38,781 nucleotides of DNA, from IMG/VR virus record IMGVR_UViG_3300043419_000648, positions 1 through 38,781 of that record; one strand, 5' to 3'. This DNA comes from a virus. The notes under the pieces are model-generated. The model was not told the DNA's origin. It did not search any database and worked only from the letters and a program-made list of their open reading frames with translations. This document shows, piece by piece, positions 1-6,293 of the stretch (the stretch's first letter is position 1; every line of letters begins with the position of its first letter). Position numbers and translations under genes: made by a program.

Positions 1-391
1 TTACCTGCGCTTCGGTCAACTTGCCTCTGCGCTGGTGTAGCACCGCGTCTATGTTGTTTTCGCCTCGCGTGCCCCAACGAAGGTTTTCTAACCGGTTATC
101 TGCTGGGTCGCCATTGTTGTGGCAACACTCGTGCATATCCGGGGGCGGGCCTATGAACGCACGCAACACAAGGTCATGGACCATTTTTGTGTTACGACGC
201 CCCAGCACAACGCTCATGTGGCCAAAATTAGATGGACCGGGGCGAAGCACCCTACCTTTTCGATTAGATGTGTACGGAGTGCCCCACCGCGAGATTTGCG
301 TAACCACACGATCCAGCGAACGCGCGCGGCCCTGATCGCTGACTTCATACCTGCCTTCGTAGCCCGGCACAGGTTTCCAGACTTCTTGCAT
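1..391 (-). CDS. HNH homing-type endonuclease with NUMOD4 domain (5' part, continues across the window join)
   Basis: The ATG is at 391-389 with an AGGAAC ribosome site just upstream. The frame stays open to position 1, giving 130 residues here. Residues 4-27 form a NUMOD4 DNA-binding motif (VWKPVPGYEGRYEVSDQG). Residues 71-115 form an HNH core of the HNH_3 type: VHDLVLRAFIG, a second H at residue 91, then DNRLENLRWGT and EN. Residues 124-130 begin a C-terminal helix-turn-helix, and the frame continues without a stop at 38781-38705 on the same strand, giving 155 residues in total. Such genes are usually free-standing homing endonucleases that nick or cut related phage DNA to spread themselves. 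It lies between the SSB-like gene and the polymerase gene. Confidence 0.88.
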   Translation of the reverse strand, partial: MQEVWKPVPGYEGRYEVSDQGRARSLDRVVTQISRWGTPYTSNRKGRVLRPGPSNFGHMSVVLGRRNTKMVHDLVLRAFIGPPPDMHECCHNNGDPADNRLENLRWGTRGENNIDAVLHQRRGKLTEAQV

Positions 392-410
392 GTTGTTCCT
401 ATGAACAAAA

Positions 411-486
411 AGCCCTGTTCTGCATCCTCACCCCCGAAAGGGCGTTGGCGGACTCGAAGGTGTCGAGCAGGATGCAGAACAGGGCT
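411..486 (-). terminator. Long-stem intrinsic terminator or structured RNA on the minus strand
   Basis: Positions 411-428 and 469-486 are perfect 18-bp inverted repeats. On the minus strand the second arm runs straight into a run of five T. The 40-base loop holds two small hairpins, one at 433-442 (CCC, GAAA, GGG) and one at 453-467 (CTCGA, five bases, TCGAG), so the whole can fold as a multi-branched structure. It lies between the SSB-like gene and the HNH gene, so it should stop or attenuate transcription towards the polymerase and primase genes. The stem is unusually long and the loop unusually large for a plain terminator. Confidence 0.7.
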
Positions 487-562
487 CACCTTTACCGCGC
501 CGCCAAGCGCACAAGAAGTATAACAAAGAGCAAGGGCGGCATTGCGCCGCCCCTGCTAGACC

Positions 563-1210
563 TTAGACCGAGCGCCGACGGCGACGGGGTTCTTCAGTCT
601 GCGATTCGGCCTGTTCGGCCTGGTCGCCTTCGCTGCTGTTGCCGTCCATGGATACCCACTCCACGACCTCAAAGATCGGGGTGTAGATGCGTCCGTAGGA
701 CTTGTGGACGTAGTGGTCCTTCTTCAGCACCACGACCGGCACAGGCTTGGTCTGATCCTTCTCGACCGCGCCAGCGATCTCGACGGCCAGCGCCTGCATG
801 GCCTTCTTGCCACCGACGCTAGTGGTCGAGAAGCGAACTTCCATACCCTCGTCGTCGCCTGCGATGCACTTCAGGCTGCAGCCGATCTGCACTTCCCAAC
901 CGCGCTTGGCGTTGGGAGGCGCAGCTTCCATTTCAGGAAGCGGCTGCGTGACGGGGACCATCTTCTCACCGAGCACCTCGCCGTCACCCCACGCGATAAA
1001 GCCGTGGACGAACGAGAAGGGATTGACGGCCCACTTGCTGCCGTCCTCAACTTCGGTTTGGTCTGCACCAAAGACCCAATGGCCGGTCTTGTCCATCTTG
1101 AGGATGGCAACACCAGCCTCGCCGACGTTGTTGCTGATTGAGCGAAGGGCGGTGGACAGGGAAGCGACTGCGGGCAGATTAGCGCCCTTGAATGACACGA
1201 TATTGGACAT
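563..1210 (-). CDS. Putative phage single-stranded DNA-binding protein (by context)
   Basis: The protein has 215 residues, starting at ATG 1210-1208 with a TTGGAG ribosome site seven bases upstream. I recognise no catalytic motif. The centre (about residues 100-190) is beta-rich, with conserved-looking stretches such as GWEVQIGCSLKC and YGRIYTPIFEVVEWVS. The C-terminal 25 residues are acidic and glutamine-rich, then end in five arginines. It directly follows the Cas4-like nuclease gene with two bases between them. In many phages a DUF2800 nuclease is followed by a DUF2815-type SSB-like gene and then polymerase A, so the place in the operon suggests an SSB or annealing role. The function is inferred from context, not from motif. 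Confidence 0.5.
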   Translation of the reverse strand: MSNIVSFKGANLPAVASLSTALRSISNNVGEAGVAILKMDKTGHWVFGADQTEVEDGSKWAVNPFSFVHGFIAWGDGEVLGEKMVPVTQPLPEMEAAPPNAKRGWEVQIGCSLKCIAGDDEGMEVRFSTTSVGGKKAMQALAVEIAGAVEKDQTKPVPVVVLKKDHYVHKSYGRIYTPIFEVVEWVSMDGNSSEGDQAEQAESQTEEPRRRRRSV

Positions 1211-1212
1211 TA

Positions 1213-2334
1213 TTAGACTCCAAGTTTAGAAAAGGCAGCGGTGAGTTGCTTGCCGATGTTAAGCACCGCTGGCCTGGGATCGCTCTCAGGCGCAACGGTG
1301 TTGCCTGATGACACTGAGACGACCAGATGGTCAGCCAGTTTCACCTTGCTCTTTTTGAGTGCTTTCTCTGCCTCAGCAGGCGACAGCATCTCTTGTACGA
1401 ACGGTTCGACGCCTTGCTCGCGCAGCCAGGCCGCCGCCTCGTCGGGCTTGACCCACTTACGCCGAGATTGCCTCGGTACTAATTTATACCCCGGCACGGG
1501 CAAATCTTTCTCAAGCCGGTCGAACGCGATCTTGCGGGCGGCGGCAATGAAATCCTCCAGTTTATCCGCAAGCGTCAGCGCCTGCGCCACCTGATCGGGC
1601 GAGAGGGCTTCCAGTTTTTGCTGCACCACTCGGTCGATCTCGCCGGTCATCTTCGGGCAGATCGGCTTGGCTGCACACCAGCGACAGTGACTACCCACTT
1701 CCAGAGGTGCGTCAGGACGCTCGGACAGGCGCACCGCCCGCACGAGGTTAAGTTCAAAGTTCTCCAGCGTGTCCAGATCGGTCACCCAGCGCCGGACGTA
1801 GGGCGGCTGGACGATGACAAGCTCCAGCCTCTCTACACCCTTGAACACCCACTCCAGCCCCGGCGTGCGGGCCGCAGCGGCAGCGTAGAACAGCAACTGC
1901 AGATTGCCCTCGGCATGGACGGGCACGCCGTCACCGAACTTCCAGTCCAGCACGACCGCCGTGCGGCCCCGACGCCCCACGACGTCAGCGCTGCCAAACG
2001 CGCCGGGGATCAGATCGCCAAAAGAGACGGTCTGCTCGACGTCAAGCTCCATCGTCTCGTCGGGGTCGATCTCGTTGAGCGCCTGCAGCGCCGGGATGAT
2101 CTTCTCGTCGATCATCTCCTGCGTGACCGCAACGTCTTTGTAGGTGCGGCCCAGCAGATGCTCGGGCTTGAGGCTCACGTTGTTGAGCAGGTCAGCCATG
2201 CAGCCGTGCAGCAGGGTGCCGGTGTCGGCGTAGGAGCTGGACTCCTGAGGAGGCATGCGCTGCACGAGGGCGACGCTGCCTGGGCAGTTGATGACGCGGC
2301 TGGCGGTCGAACCGCCGACGACTGTTGAGTGCAC
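1213..2334 (-). CDS. DUF2800 / Cas4-like PD-(D/E)XK exonuclease
   Basis: A GTG start at 2334-2332 is preferred over upstream ATGs. AGGAG lies at 2342-2346, six to seven bases upstream, and the family normally begins right at the HSTVVGGSTASR stretch. The product has 373 residues. The PD-(D/E)XK core is visible as E100, D117, D130 and K132 (LDWKFGDG), followed by the QLLFYA motif near 146-151. C17 (VINCPGS) together with the C-terminal cysteines in GSHCRWCAAKPICP could bind an iron-sulfur cluster, as in Cas4 and AddB nucleases. Family knowledge suggests single-strand exonuclease or end-processing activity in phage replication or recombination. It leads the minus-strand replication operon. Confidence 0.85.
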   Translation of the reverse strand: MHSTVVGGSTASRVINCPGSVALVQRMPPQESSSYADTGTLLHGCMADLLNNVSLKPEHLLGRTYKDVAVTQEMIDEKIIPALQALNEIDPDETMELDVEQTVSFGDLIPGAFGSADVVGRRGRTAVVLDWKFGDGVPVHAEGNLQLLFYAAAAARTPGLEWVFKGVERLELVIVQPPYVRRWVTDLDTLENFELNLVRAVRLSERPDAPLEVGSHCRWCAAKPICPKMTGEIDRVVQQKLEALSPDQVAQALTLADKLEDFIAAARKIAFDRLEKDLPVPGYKLVPRQSRRKWVKPDEAAAWLREQGVEPFVQEMLSPAEAEKALKKSKVKLADHLVVSVSSGNTVAPESDPRPAVLNIGKQLTAAFSKLGV

Positions 2335-2362
2335 TGAACTCTCCTGTACTGAACGAGAAGGC

Positions 2363-2390
2363 ATGGTAGCATACCGTTCAAGATTGTCAA
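2363..2390 (-). promoter_or_regulatory. Sigma-70-type promoter for the minus-strand replication operon
   Basis: On the minus strand a perfect TTGACA lies at 2390-2385. A 16-base spacer leads to TACCAT (4 of 6 matches to TATAAT) at 2368-2363. Transcription would begin near 2357, just upstream of the AGGAG ribosome site and the GTG start at 2334. This fit between promoter, leader and start supports both the promoter and the chosen start. Confidence 0.6.
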
Positions 2391-2410
2391 AAACTTTTTT
2401 AGAGGGTAGC

Positions 2411-2707
2411 ATGCGTGAAAGTGACATCGAACGGTACTTCGTGCGCTGTGTCAAAGCCCTTGGGGGCGTGGCGTACAAGTTCGTCAGCCCGTCGCACCGG
2501 GGTGTGTCGGATCGAATCGTTTGCCTGCCTAATGGTCAGGTGTGGTTTGTGGAGTTGAAAGCGCCTCGAGGTCGGTTGTCGGAGTTGCAGAAGTTATTCG
2601 CGGCGGACATGGCACGGCTCAAGCAGCCGTATGTGGTTCTGTGGTCAAAGGAGATGGTTGATGAGTGGTCTAAAGCAAGGCGATTGGGTCAAGCACCCAA
2701 AGATTGA
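2411..2707 (+). CDS. VRR-NUC domain nuclease
   Basis: This 98-residue protein starts at ATG 2411 after AGAGGG at 2401-2406. It has the full pattern of the VRR-NUC branch of PD-(D/E)XK nucleases: an N-terminal helix (MRESDIERYF), then GVSDR with D34, and the catalytic E48-x-K50 in WFVELKAP. Free-standing phage VRR-NUC proteins are predicted structure-specific endonucleases, probably acting on Holliday junctions or flaps. It is the first gene of the plus-strand early operon and starts 76 bases from the divergent DUF2800 gene start. Its 3' end overlaps the next gene. Confidence 0.88.
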   Translation: MRESDIERYFVRCVKALGGVAYKFVSPSHRGVSDRIVCLPNGQVWFVELKAPRGRLSELQKLFAADMARLKQPYVVLWSKEMVDEWSKARRLGQAPKD

Positions 2708-2873
2708 GGCAGCGCTGTACGTCGTGGATGTGTTGGATGGTGGTCTGTTGCGCCTACGCGCACCGTCGCCCGACGGCTGGCCGTACCCTGTGACGATGGT
2801 GATGCCGAGGAAGGACGTGAAGTTGGCGCGGCCACCTAAGCAGGATGATGATTTTGAGGAGGCACCGTGGTGA
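2661..2873 (+). CDS. Small hypothetical protein (70 aa)
   Basis: The ATG at 2661 has AAAGGAGA about eight bases upstream, inside the end of the VRR-NUC gene, so translation is probably coupled. The product has a short beta-rich core (LKQGDWVKHPKIEAALYVVD; later LLRLRAP) that resembles a small SH3- or KOW-like barrel, and an acidic tail ending in DDDFEEAPW. I do not recognise a family. It overlaps the next gene by seven bases. Confidence 0.7.
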   Translation: MSGLKQGDWVKHPKIEAALYVVDVLDGGLLRLRAPSPDGWPYPVTMVMPRKDVKLARPPKQDDDFEEAPW

Positions 2874-3106
2874 ACAAAGAGTATGAACACATGCACAGGC
2901 TGGTCACTAGCCTGCACAATGCGTGGCTGGGCAATCCCTTCGGTGAAGTTGATGAGAAGCTGATTGAGATCAGGCTCAAGCGGCTCATGGACTGGTTTGG
3001 CCGCGATGATGAAGATGATGAAGGTGTATGCCCCACCTGTAACGGATCGGGTGAGGGGGTGTATGACGGGTCAACTTGTAGCGAATGCGGAGGCCGTGGT
3101 GAGTGA
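2867..3106 (+). CDS. Small protein with DnaJ-type zinc motif
   Basis: A GTG start at 2867 (or the next codon, GTG 2870) follows a strong GAGGAGG. The 79-residue product has an alpha-helical N-terminal half and an acidic linker (DDEDDEG). It ends with two CxxCxGxG-like knuckles, CPTCNGSGEG and CSECGGRGE, the spacing used by the DnaJ zinc-binding repeats. With only two knuckles it would hold one zinc ion. The role is unknown; such miniature DnaJ-like zinc proteins are common in phage early regions and might interact with host chaperones or regulators, which is inference. Confidence 0.72.
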   Translation: MVNKEYEHMHRLVTSLHNAWLGNPFGEVDEKLIEIRLKRLMDWFGRDDEDDEGVCPTCNGSGEGVYDGSTCSECGGRGE

Positions 3107-3269
3107 AAAGTGGTCAACCAAAATCTACAAGCGTTGCGATAAGCAATGCCACAAATGCAGACAGTGCAGAGAATTTGAGGCGTTGATCGACCAGATCGAC
3201 GTTGAGAACAAAAGCGACCTCGACCGCCAGCGCGAGGCCGAGAAGTTCACCCGCGCAAGGGAGCAATGA
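3099..3269 (+). CDS. Small cysteine-cluster protein (56 aa)
   Basis: A GTG start at 3099 has GGAGG just upstream and overlaps the stop of the preceding gene. The product is highly charged. Its N-terminal cluster CDKQCHKCRQC (residues 13-23) may bind metal, and the rest is a helical, possibly coiled-coil segment rich in D, E, R and K. No family is recognised. It ends in an ATGA-type overlap with the next gene. Confidence 0.62.
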   Translation: MSEKWSTKIYKRCDKQCHKCRQCREFEALIDQIDVENKSDLDRQREAEKFTRAREQ

Positions 3270-3496
3270 TGGGATGCGAGCATTGCAGGCACCCGCTCTG
3301 GGCGGGTATCCGTTGTGGAGTTTGCGGTCGATGGGCGGACGAGAACGGAGATCCGAGTGAAAAGCTGGAGGCTGCATGGGACGCCTACCAAGAGGCGCTG
3401 TTTCATGTCGCCAACCAAGGCGACGTAGGTGTAGATCAATGGCTGGCGTGTGAACGTAAAGCCCGCAACGTAATTGCCAAAGTGGAGGGAGCATGA
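3266..3496 (+). CDS. Small zinc-ribbon protein (76 aa)
   Basis: ATG codons at 3266 and 3269 lie side by side, and the first overlaps the stop of the previous gene. The N-terminus carries CEHC and CGVCGRW, fourteen residues apart, a treble-clef or rubredoxin-like zinc knuckle pair. The remainder is a helical segment (EKLEAAWDAYQEALFHV). This resembles the many short zinc-knuckle proteins of unknown role in phages. The function is unassigned. Confidence 0.68.
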   Translation: MMGCEHCRHPLWAGIRCGVCGRWADENGDPSEKLEAAWDAYQEALFHVANQGDVGVDQWLACERKARNVIAKVEGA

Positions 3497-3684
3497 ACGG
3501 AACCAAAACCATGCACAACGACGCACGAATCCACGTCGTTCCTATCAACGACCTGCGCGAACACGAGGCAAGCGTGGATTGCTGGTGCAAACCGACTGAG
3601 GATGGCGAGGGGTGGCCTGACATCTGGGTGCATCACTCGATGGACGAACGGGAAGAGTATGAGAACGGAAGGAAGAAATCATGA
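3493..3684 (+). CDS. Conserved small phage protein (63 aa)
   Basis: The start ATG at 3493 overlaps the previous stop, with GGAGGGAGC upstream. The product contains the stretches HVVPINDLREHEAS, CWCKPTEDGEG and VWVHH-like IWVHHSMDEREEYE, a pattern I recognise from many unnamed phage and prophage proteins. The CWC and HHS residues might bind metal. No function is known to me. Confidence 0.78.
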   Translation: MNGTKTMHNDARIHVVPINDLREHEASVDCWCKPTEDGEGWPDIWVHHSMDEREEYENGRKKS

Positions 3685-4067
3685 GTGACCTGAGAACCGC
3701 CGCCCAGCAGGCGCTGGAGGCGTTGGAGCACGGTTGGATTGAGAAGGGTGACGAGGTTGTTGCCGCCCTCCGCGCCGCGCTGGAGCATCCGGAGCAGGAG
3801 CCGCTTTACGCAACAGCGCAGCCAACTGCGGAGGACATTGCTCAAGAGTGGGACTTGTTAAAAGAAACCCAAGCCGCTCTGCGCGATGCGTGGGTGATCC
3901 TCAAGAAGCTCAAAGCAGTGCAAGACGCGGCGCGAGAGTTGGTTGAGTCTGACCCTGACTCAGCGGCAGACACTGAGGGGGAAGCGTTTGCGGCATGGTG
4001 CGCGTTGGCCGCCGCTATTGACGATGCCGATACCCTGCTGTGCGAATTTGGGGAAAGTCATGAGTAA
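3681..4067 (+). CDS. Hypothetical early protein (128 aa)
   Basis: The ATG at 3681 overlaps the preceding stop and follows GGAAGGAAG. The protein begins LRTAAQQALEALEHG and has a second helix ending AALRAALEHPEQEPLY, a common opening for small phage proteins of unknown role. It then shows long helices rich in alanine, glutamate and lysine (about residues 60-120), consistent with a coiled coil or helical bundle. It overlaps the next gene by eight bases. Confidence 0.68.
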   Translation: MSDLRTAAQQALEALEHGWIEKGDEVVAALRAALEHPEQEPLYATAQPTAEDIAQEWDLLKETQAALRDAWVILKKLKAVQDAARELVESDPDSAADTEGEAFAAWCALAAAIDDADTLLCEFGESHE

Positions 4068-4308
4068 GCCGGTGGCGTACAGATTTCAATCACCAGCCAC
4101 CGAGGAATGGCTGCTTGGTTTGGAGCCGCCTGTTGGTAGCCGATGGGAAATTGAGCCTCTCTACACCCACCCACCCCGCCGCGAGTGGCAGGGGCTGACG
4201 GATACGGAGATCGGAATGGAGTACGTTAAGTGGGACGCAACACCCGGGGTCAGCATGGGTAATTTCGCCCGCGCCATCGAGGCAGCGCTGAAGGAGCGCA
4301 ACGCATGA
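4060..4308 (+). CDS. Hypothetical early protein (82 aa)
   Basis: The ATG at 4060 has GGGGAAAG upstream and lies inside the end of the previous gene. The pattern EPLYTHPPRREWQGLTD followed by NFARAIEAALKE is often seen in short phage proteins, where a proline-rich linker separates a small N-terminal part from a C-terminal helix. The function is unknown. Both ends overlap neighbouring genes, which marks it as part of one transcript. Confidence 0.7.
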   Translation: MSKPVAYRFQSPATEEWLLGLEPPVGSRWEIEPLYTHPPRREWQGLTDTEIGMEYVKWDATPGVSMGNFARAIEAALKERNA

Positions 4309-4595
4309 GCAAGTGTGGACACGGCCTGACAAGCAAAGAGTGCTACGTCTGTGCGTCTCCGAAGTATGGTGATCATGGCCGAGCGCAACGCATGACACGC
4401 GACGACATTATCCGCATGGCGGTGGAGGCTGGGATCGTTGTGACCGGCGAGGCTATCTGGAAGTTGTGTGAACTTGTTGCCGCTGCCGAGCGCGAGGAGT
4501 GCGCTCAGGCGGTGGAAGTGTTCGACAAGACGTTTCAAACGGGCGGGGTTATCGCTCACGCCATCCGAGCAAGATCCCATGAGAGCCAAGTCTGA
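4305..4595 (+). CDS. Hypothetical early protein with N-terminal zinc knuckle (96 aa)
   Basis: The ATG at 4305 overlaps the previous stop, with AAGGAGCG upstream. The N-terminus CGHGLTSKECYVC could bind zinc. The rest (MTRDDIIRMAVEAG, then LCELVAAAEREECAQAVE, then AIRAR) matches a pattern common in small proteins of Proteobacteria phages. An internal ATG at 4392 begins that conserved part, so the knuckle may be a fused extra. The function is unknown. Confidence 0.7.
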   Translation: MSKCGHGLTSKECYVCASPKYGDHGRAQRMTRDDIIRMAVEAGIVVTGEAIWKLCELVAAAEREECAQAVEVFDKTFQTGGVIAHAIRARSHESQV

Positions 4596-4806
4596 CGTTG
4601 ACTTGATCACAGCAGACTTGGTGGCAGCTATTCAAGACATCAGGCAGCACATCGAGCCAGGTGCGTATGACTCCCTGGCGCACGTTGAAACCTTCTGTGC
4701 CATTGCGCTGCGGGTCATGCGCAAGACGAACCCAAGCAAGCTGAGGGATGCAGCCATGGCTGAGGAAATTAAAGCCCGGATTGATGGGCGAGAGGTACTG
4801 GAGTGA
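4579..4806 (+). CDS. Hypothetical early protein (75 aa)
   Basis: The start ATG at 4579 lies inside the 3' end of the preceding gene, and no strong ribosome site is visible, so coupling is likely. The 75-residue product is mostly helical (VDLITADLVAAIQDIRQHIE, then HVETFCAIALRVM) and ends with a charged helix. I recognise no family. Its stop overlaps the GTG of the next gene. Confidence 0.6.
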   Translation: MRAKSDVDLITADLVAAIQDIRQHIEPGAYDSLAHVETFCAIALRVMRKTNPSKLRDAAMAEEIKARIDGREVLE

Positions 4807-5477
4807 CTCCACTGATTCAGAAAGCGGTCCGCATGGCCCCTGAGCCTGAGACCGCAATGTGGTTCGATGTCGGTCCGATGGATCGGTGGGACGGTGGCCA
4901 GGTGCCGGTGGACCTGGTGCTCAACCTGCCATTCCCGCGCACTGGCATCGTTGGATATGACCAGGATGGAAAAGACTTTGCGCTCTGGCTGACGCAGGGC
5001 ACTGACAGTGTGACGGTGGCCGGTGCATCGATGTGGCATGGCAAGTACATGGAGCCGTTCGCTTACATCAAGACCGACGAAGGGCTGCGGTATTACCGCA
5101 AGGATGGCCCGATGATTGACCAGGCCGATGTGCGTCCTGCGTTTCGGATGGTTTGCGCCACGCTGATAAAGCTGTCCGAGCGCAAGTCTGAGGCACACAT
5201 GCCCCTGGTCAAGGACACGTTCATCAACCGCAAGCGAGCGGCAAAGGGCAAGAGTCCTGTGGCATTCGACTGGCACACCGTCGAGATCGGCCCATGGGTC
5301 GGCAAGTCGGAGCCACAAGGGGGAACTCATGCCAGCCCAAGACTGCACGACCGTCGCGGTCACTGGAGACTGATCAAAGCCACCGGGAAGCGGGTCTGGG
5401 TAAAAGCTTGCAAGGTGGGGGATGCCAGCAAGGGTGTCGTGTTCAAAGACTACCGGGTGAGCGAGGCTTTGCAGTGA
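4803..5477 (+). CDS. Hypothetical early protein (224 aa) with basic C-terminal domain
   Basis: A GTG start at 4803 overlaps the previous stop, and GGAG sits just upstream. Residues 1-130 are a mixed alpha/beta domain (MWFDVGPMDRWDGGQVPVDL; GIVGYDQDGKDFALWL). The C-terminal 50 residues read RLHDRRGHWRLIK, then RVWVKACKVGDASKGVVFKDY, a motif I associate with a recurrent C-terminal part of unnamed phage proteins. The histidine, tryptophan and basic residues suggest nucleic-acid contact, but this is inference. It is the largest of the early hypothetical proteins here. Confidence 0.72.
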   Translation: MTPLIQKAVRMAPEPETAMWFDVGPMDRWDGGQVPVDLVLNLPFPRTGIVGYDQDGKDFALWLTQGTDSVTVAGASMWHGKYMEPFAYIKTDEGLRYYRKDGPMIDQADVRPAFRMVCATLIKLSERKSEAHMPLVKDTFINRKRAAKGKSPVAFDWHTVEIGPWVGKSEPQGGTHASPRLHDRRGHWRLIKATGKRVWVKACKVGDASKGVVFKDYRVSEALQ

Positions 5478-5680
5478 GCGAGAACAAGAATATGGGCGCA
5501 GCCAGTGGCGAGGTGTACTGGCGCGATCCAGACGAACAGATTCCGCCTCGTGGGTCTAAGCTTTTGATTCTGACCAGCGGCGGTGTTGCGGTGATCGGGG
5601 ACTGGATCGATGACTCTAATTTCGTCGCATGGTCACCGCTGCCCAAGAAGCCAAGGAGAAATGATGGCAACCTGCGCTGA
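5474..5680 (+). CDS. Small beta-rich hypothetical protein (68 aa)
   Basis: A GTG start at 5474 overlaps the stop of the preceding gene. The product resembles the DUF551-like class of small phage proteins: a tryptophan early on (VYWRDPDEQIPPRG), then KLLILTSGGVAVIGDW, and a final FVAWSPLPKKP. That order of strands (W, P-rich turn, hydrophobic strand, G-x-W, W-x-PLP) is typical of the group, but no function is established. It overlaps the start of the winged-helix gene. Confidence 0.65.
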   Translation: MSENKNMGAASGEVYWRDPDEQIPPRGSKLLILTSGGVAVIGDWIDDSNFVAWSPLPKKPRRNDGNLR

Positions 5681-6206
5681 GAGAATCCTTCGGCATCTGG
5701 CCCAAGGCAAGCATATGAACATCGAAGAACTGAAGCGAGTCACCGCGCACGGTGCACTGAGCGTCAAGGCTGCACTGCGCGAGCTTCATGCAAAGAAGAT
5801 GGTCCGCGTCGTCAGCCCGCAAAAAGGCTACGACAGCAACACACGCCGATGGGCCATCGTTGCTGGTGTGACCGTGCAAAAGCCTGCACCTGCGCCTAAG
5901 CCTGCGAAGTTATCTGGGCGACAGCTTGTTCTGGATACGCTCAAAAGAGGGCCAAAGACCCGCGCTCAGATCTCGCTTGCAACCGCACTTGGAAAGACAA
6001 CCGTAATTGACTGCATCTCCAAGTTAAGTGCGGATCGGTTGGTTCGGATCTGCTCTTATATTCCGCGCTCTCGCGGCGCTGCGATGCCGCTCTACGATCT
6101 GTCGGACGGCAGACCCGACGCAGTCATTGTCGAGACCGCGCCTTTGACGATTATCCGAAAGACCGTCGTCATCCCCCGGCGCGACCCTGCTGCGGCATGG
6201 TTTTGA
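5664..6206 (+). CDS. Tandem winged-helix DNA-binding protein
   Basis: The ATG at 5664 is preferred to the adjacent ATG at 5661 because it lies a normal distance from AAGGAGAA. The 180-residue product appears to contain two winged-helix domains. The first spans about residues 1-65 (RILRHLAQGKHMNIEELKRV, then SVKAALRELHAKKMVRVV). The second spans about 80-150 (QLVLDTLKRGPKTRAQISLA, then TTVIDCISKLSADRLVRI). A proline-lysine linker (KPAPAPKPAK) joins them. The tandem layout fits a transcription regulator or a DNA-bridging protein. It is the only clear regulator candidate in the early operon. Confidence 0.7.
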   Translation: MATCAERILRHLAQGKHMNIEELKRVTAHGALSVKAALRELHAKKMVRVVSPQKGYDSNTRRWAIVAGVTVQKPAPAPKPAKLSGRQLVLDTLKRGPKTRAQISLATALGKTTVIDCISKLSADRLVRICSYIPRSRGAAMPLYDLSDGRPDAVIVETAPLTIIRKTVVIPRRDPAAAWF

Positions 6207-6210
6207 CGAA

Positions 6211-6241
6211 AAAAAGACCCCGCTGATTCGCACCAGCGGGG
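6211..6241 (-). terminator. Intrinsic terminator for minus-strand transcripts
   Basis: CCCCGCTG at 6218-6225 and CAGCGGGG at 6234-6241 form a perfect 8-bp stem with an 8-base loop. The A run at 6209-6215 gives a U run on the minus strand. No minus-strand gene lies here, so it would stop late-operon transcripts that read through the convergent junction at 8133. On the plus strand the hairpin has no U run and may act only as an RNA structure ahead of the helicase gene. Confidence 0.6.
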
Positions 6242-6247
6242 CCACCC

Positions 6248-6289
6248 ATGCAACCACTAAGGAGCGTCCGGGAGAGAGCGGACAACTAA
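6248..6289 (+). CDS. Possible 13-residue leader peptide
   Basis: An ATG at 6248 opens a frame of 13 codons (MQPLRSVRERADN) that stops at 6287-6289, four bases before the helicase ATG. It contains three arginines. It spans the small hairpin at 6266-6283. It could couple ribosomes to the helicase start, which lacks a well-placed ribosome site of its own. No clear ribosome site precedes this ATG, so it may be chance. Confidence 0.25.
   Translation: MQPLRSVRERADN
6266..6283 (+). promoter_or_regulatory. Hairpin presenting a ribosome-binding sequence ahead of the helicase gene
   Basis: GTCCG (6266-6270) and CGGAC (6279-6283) can pair, leaving GGAGAGAG in the loop. The only purine-rich stretches near the helicase ATG at 6294 are this loop and AAGGAG at 6259-6264. 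Both lie farther away than usual, so folding may bring the ribosome site into range or control access to it. Confidence 0.35.
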
Positions 6290-6293
6290 GTAT

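Noticed and set aside
411-486. tRNA-like element
   Set aside because: The minus strand shows a T-arm-like TTCGAGTCC, but the 18-bp closing stem, the lack of anticodon arm and the U run do not fit a tRNA. I kept it as a terminator or structured RNA.
2384-2412. Plus-strand promoter TTGTCA with TAGCAT before the VRR-NUC gene
   Set aside because: The -10 box would overlap the ATG at 2411, so the message would lack the start codon. The family start is clear, so another promoter must be used.
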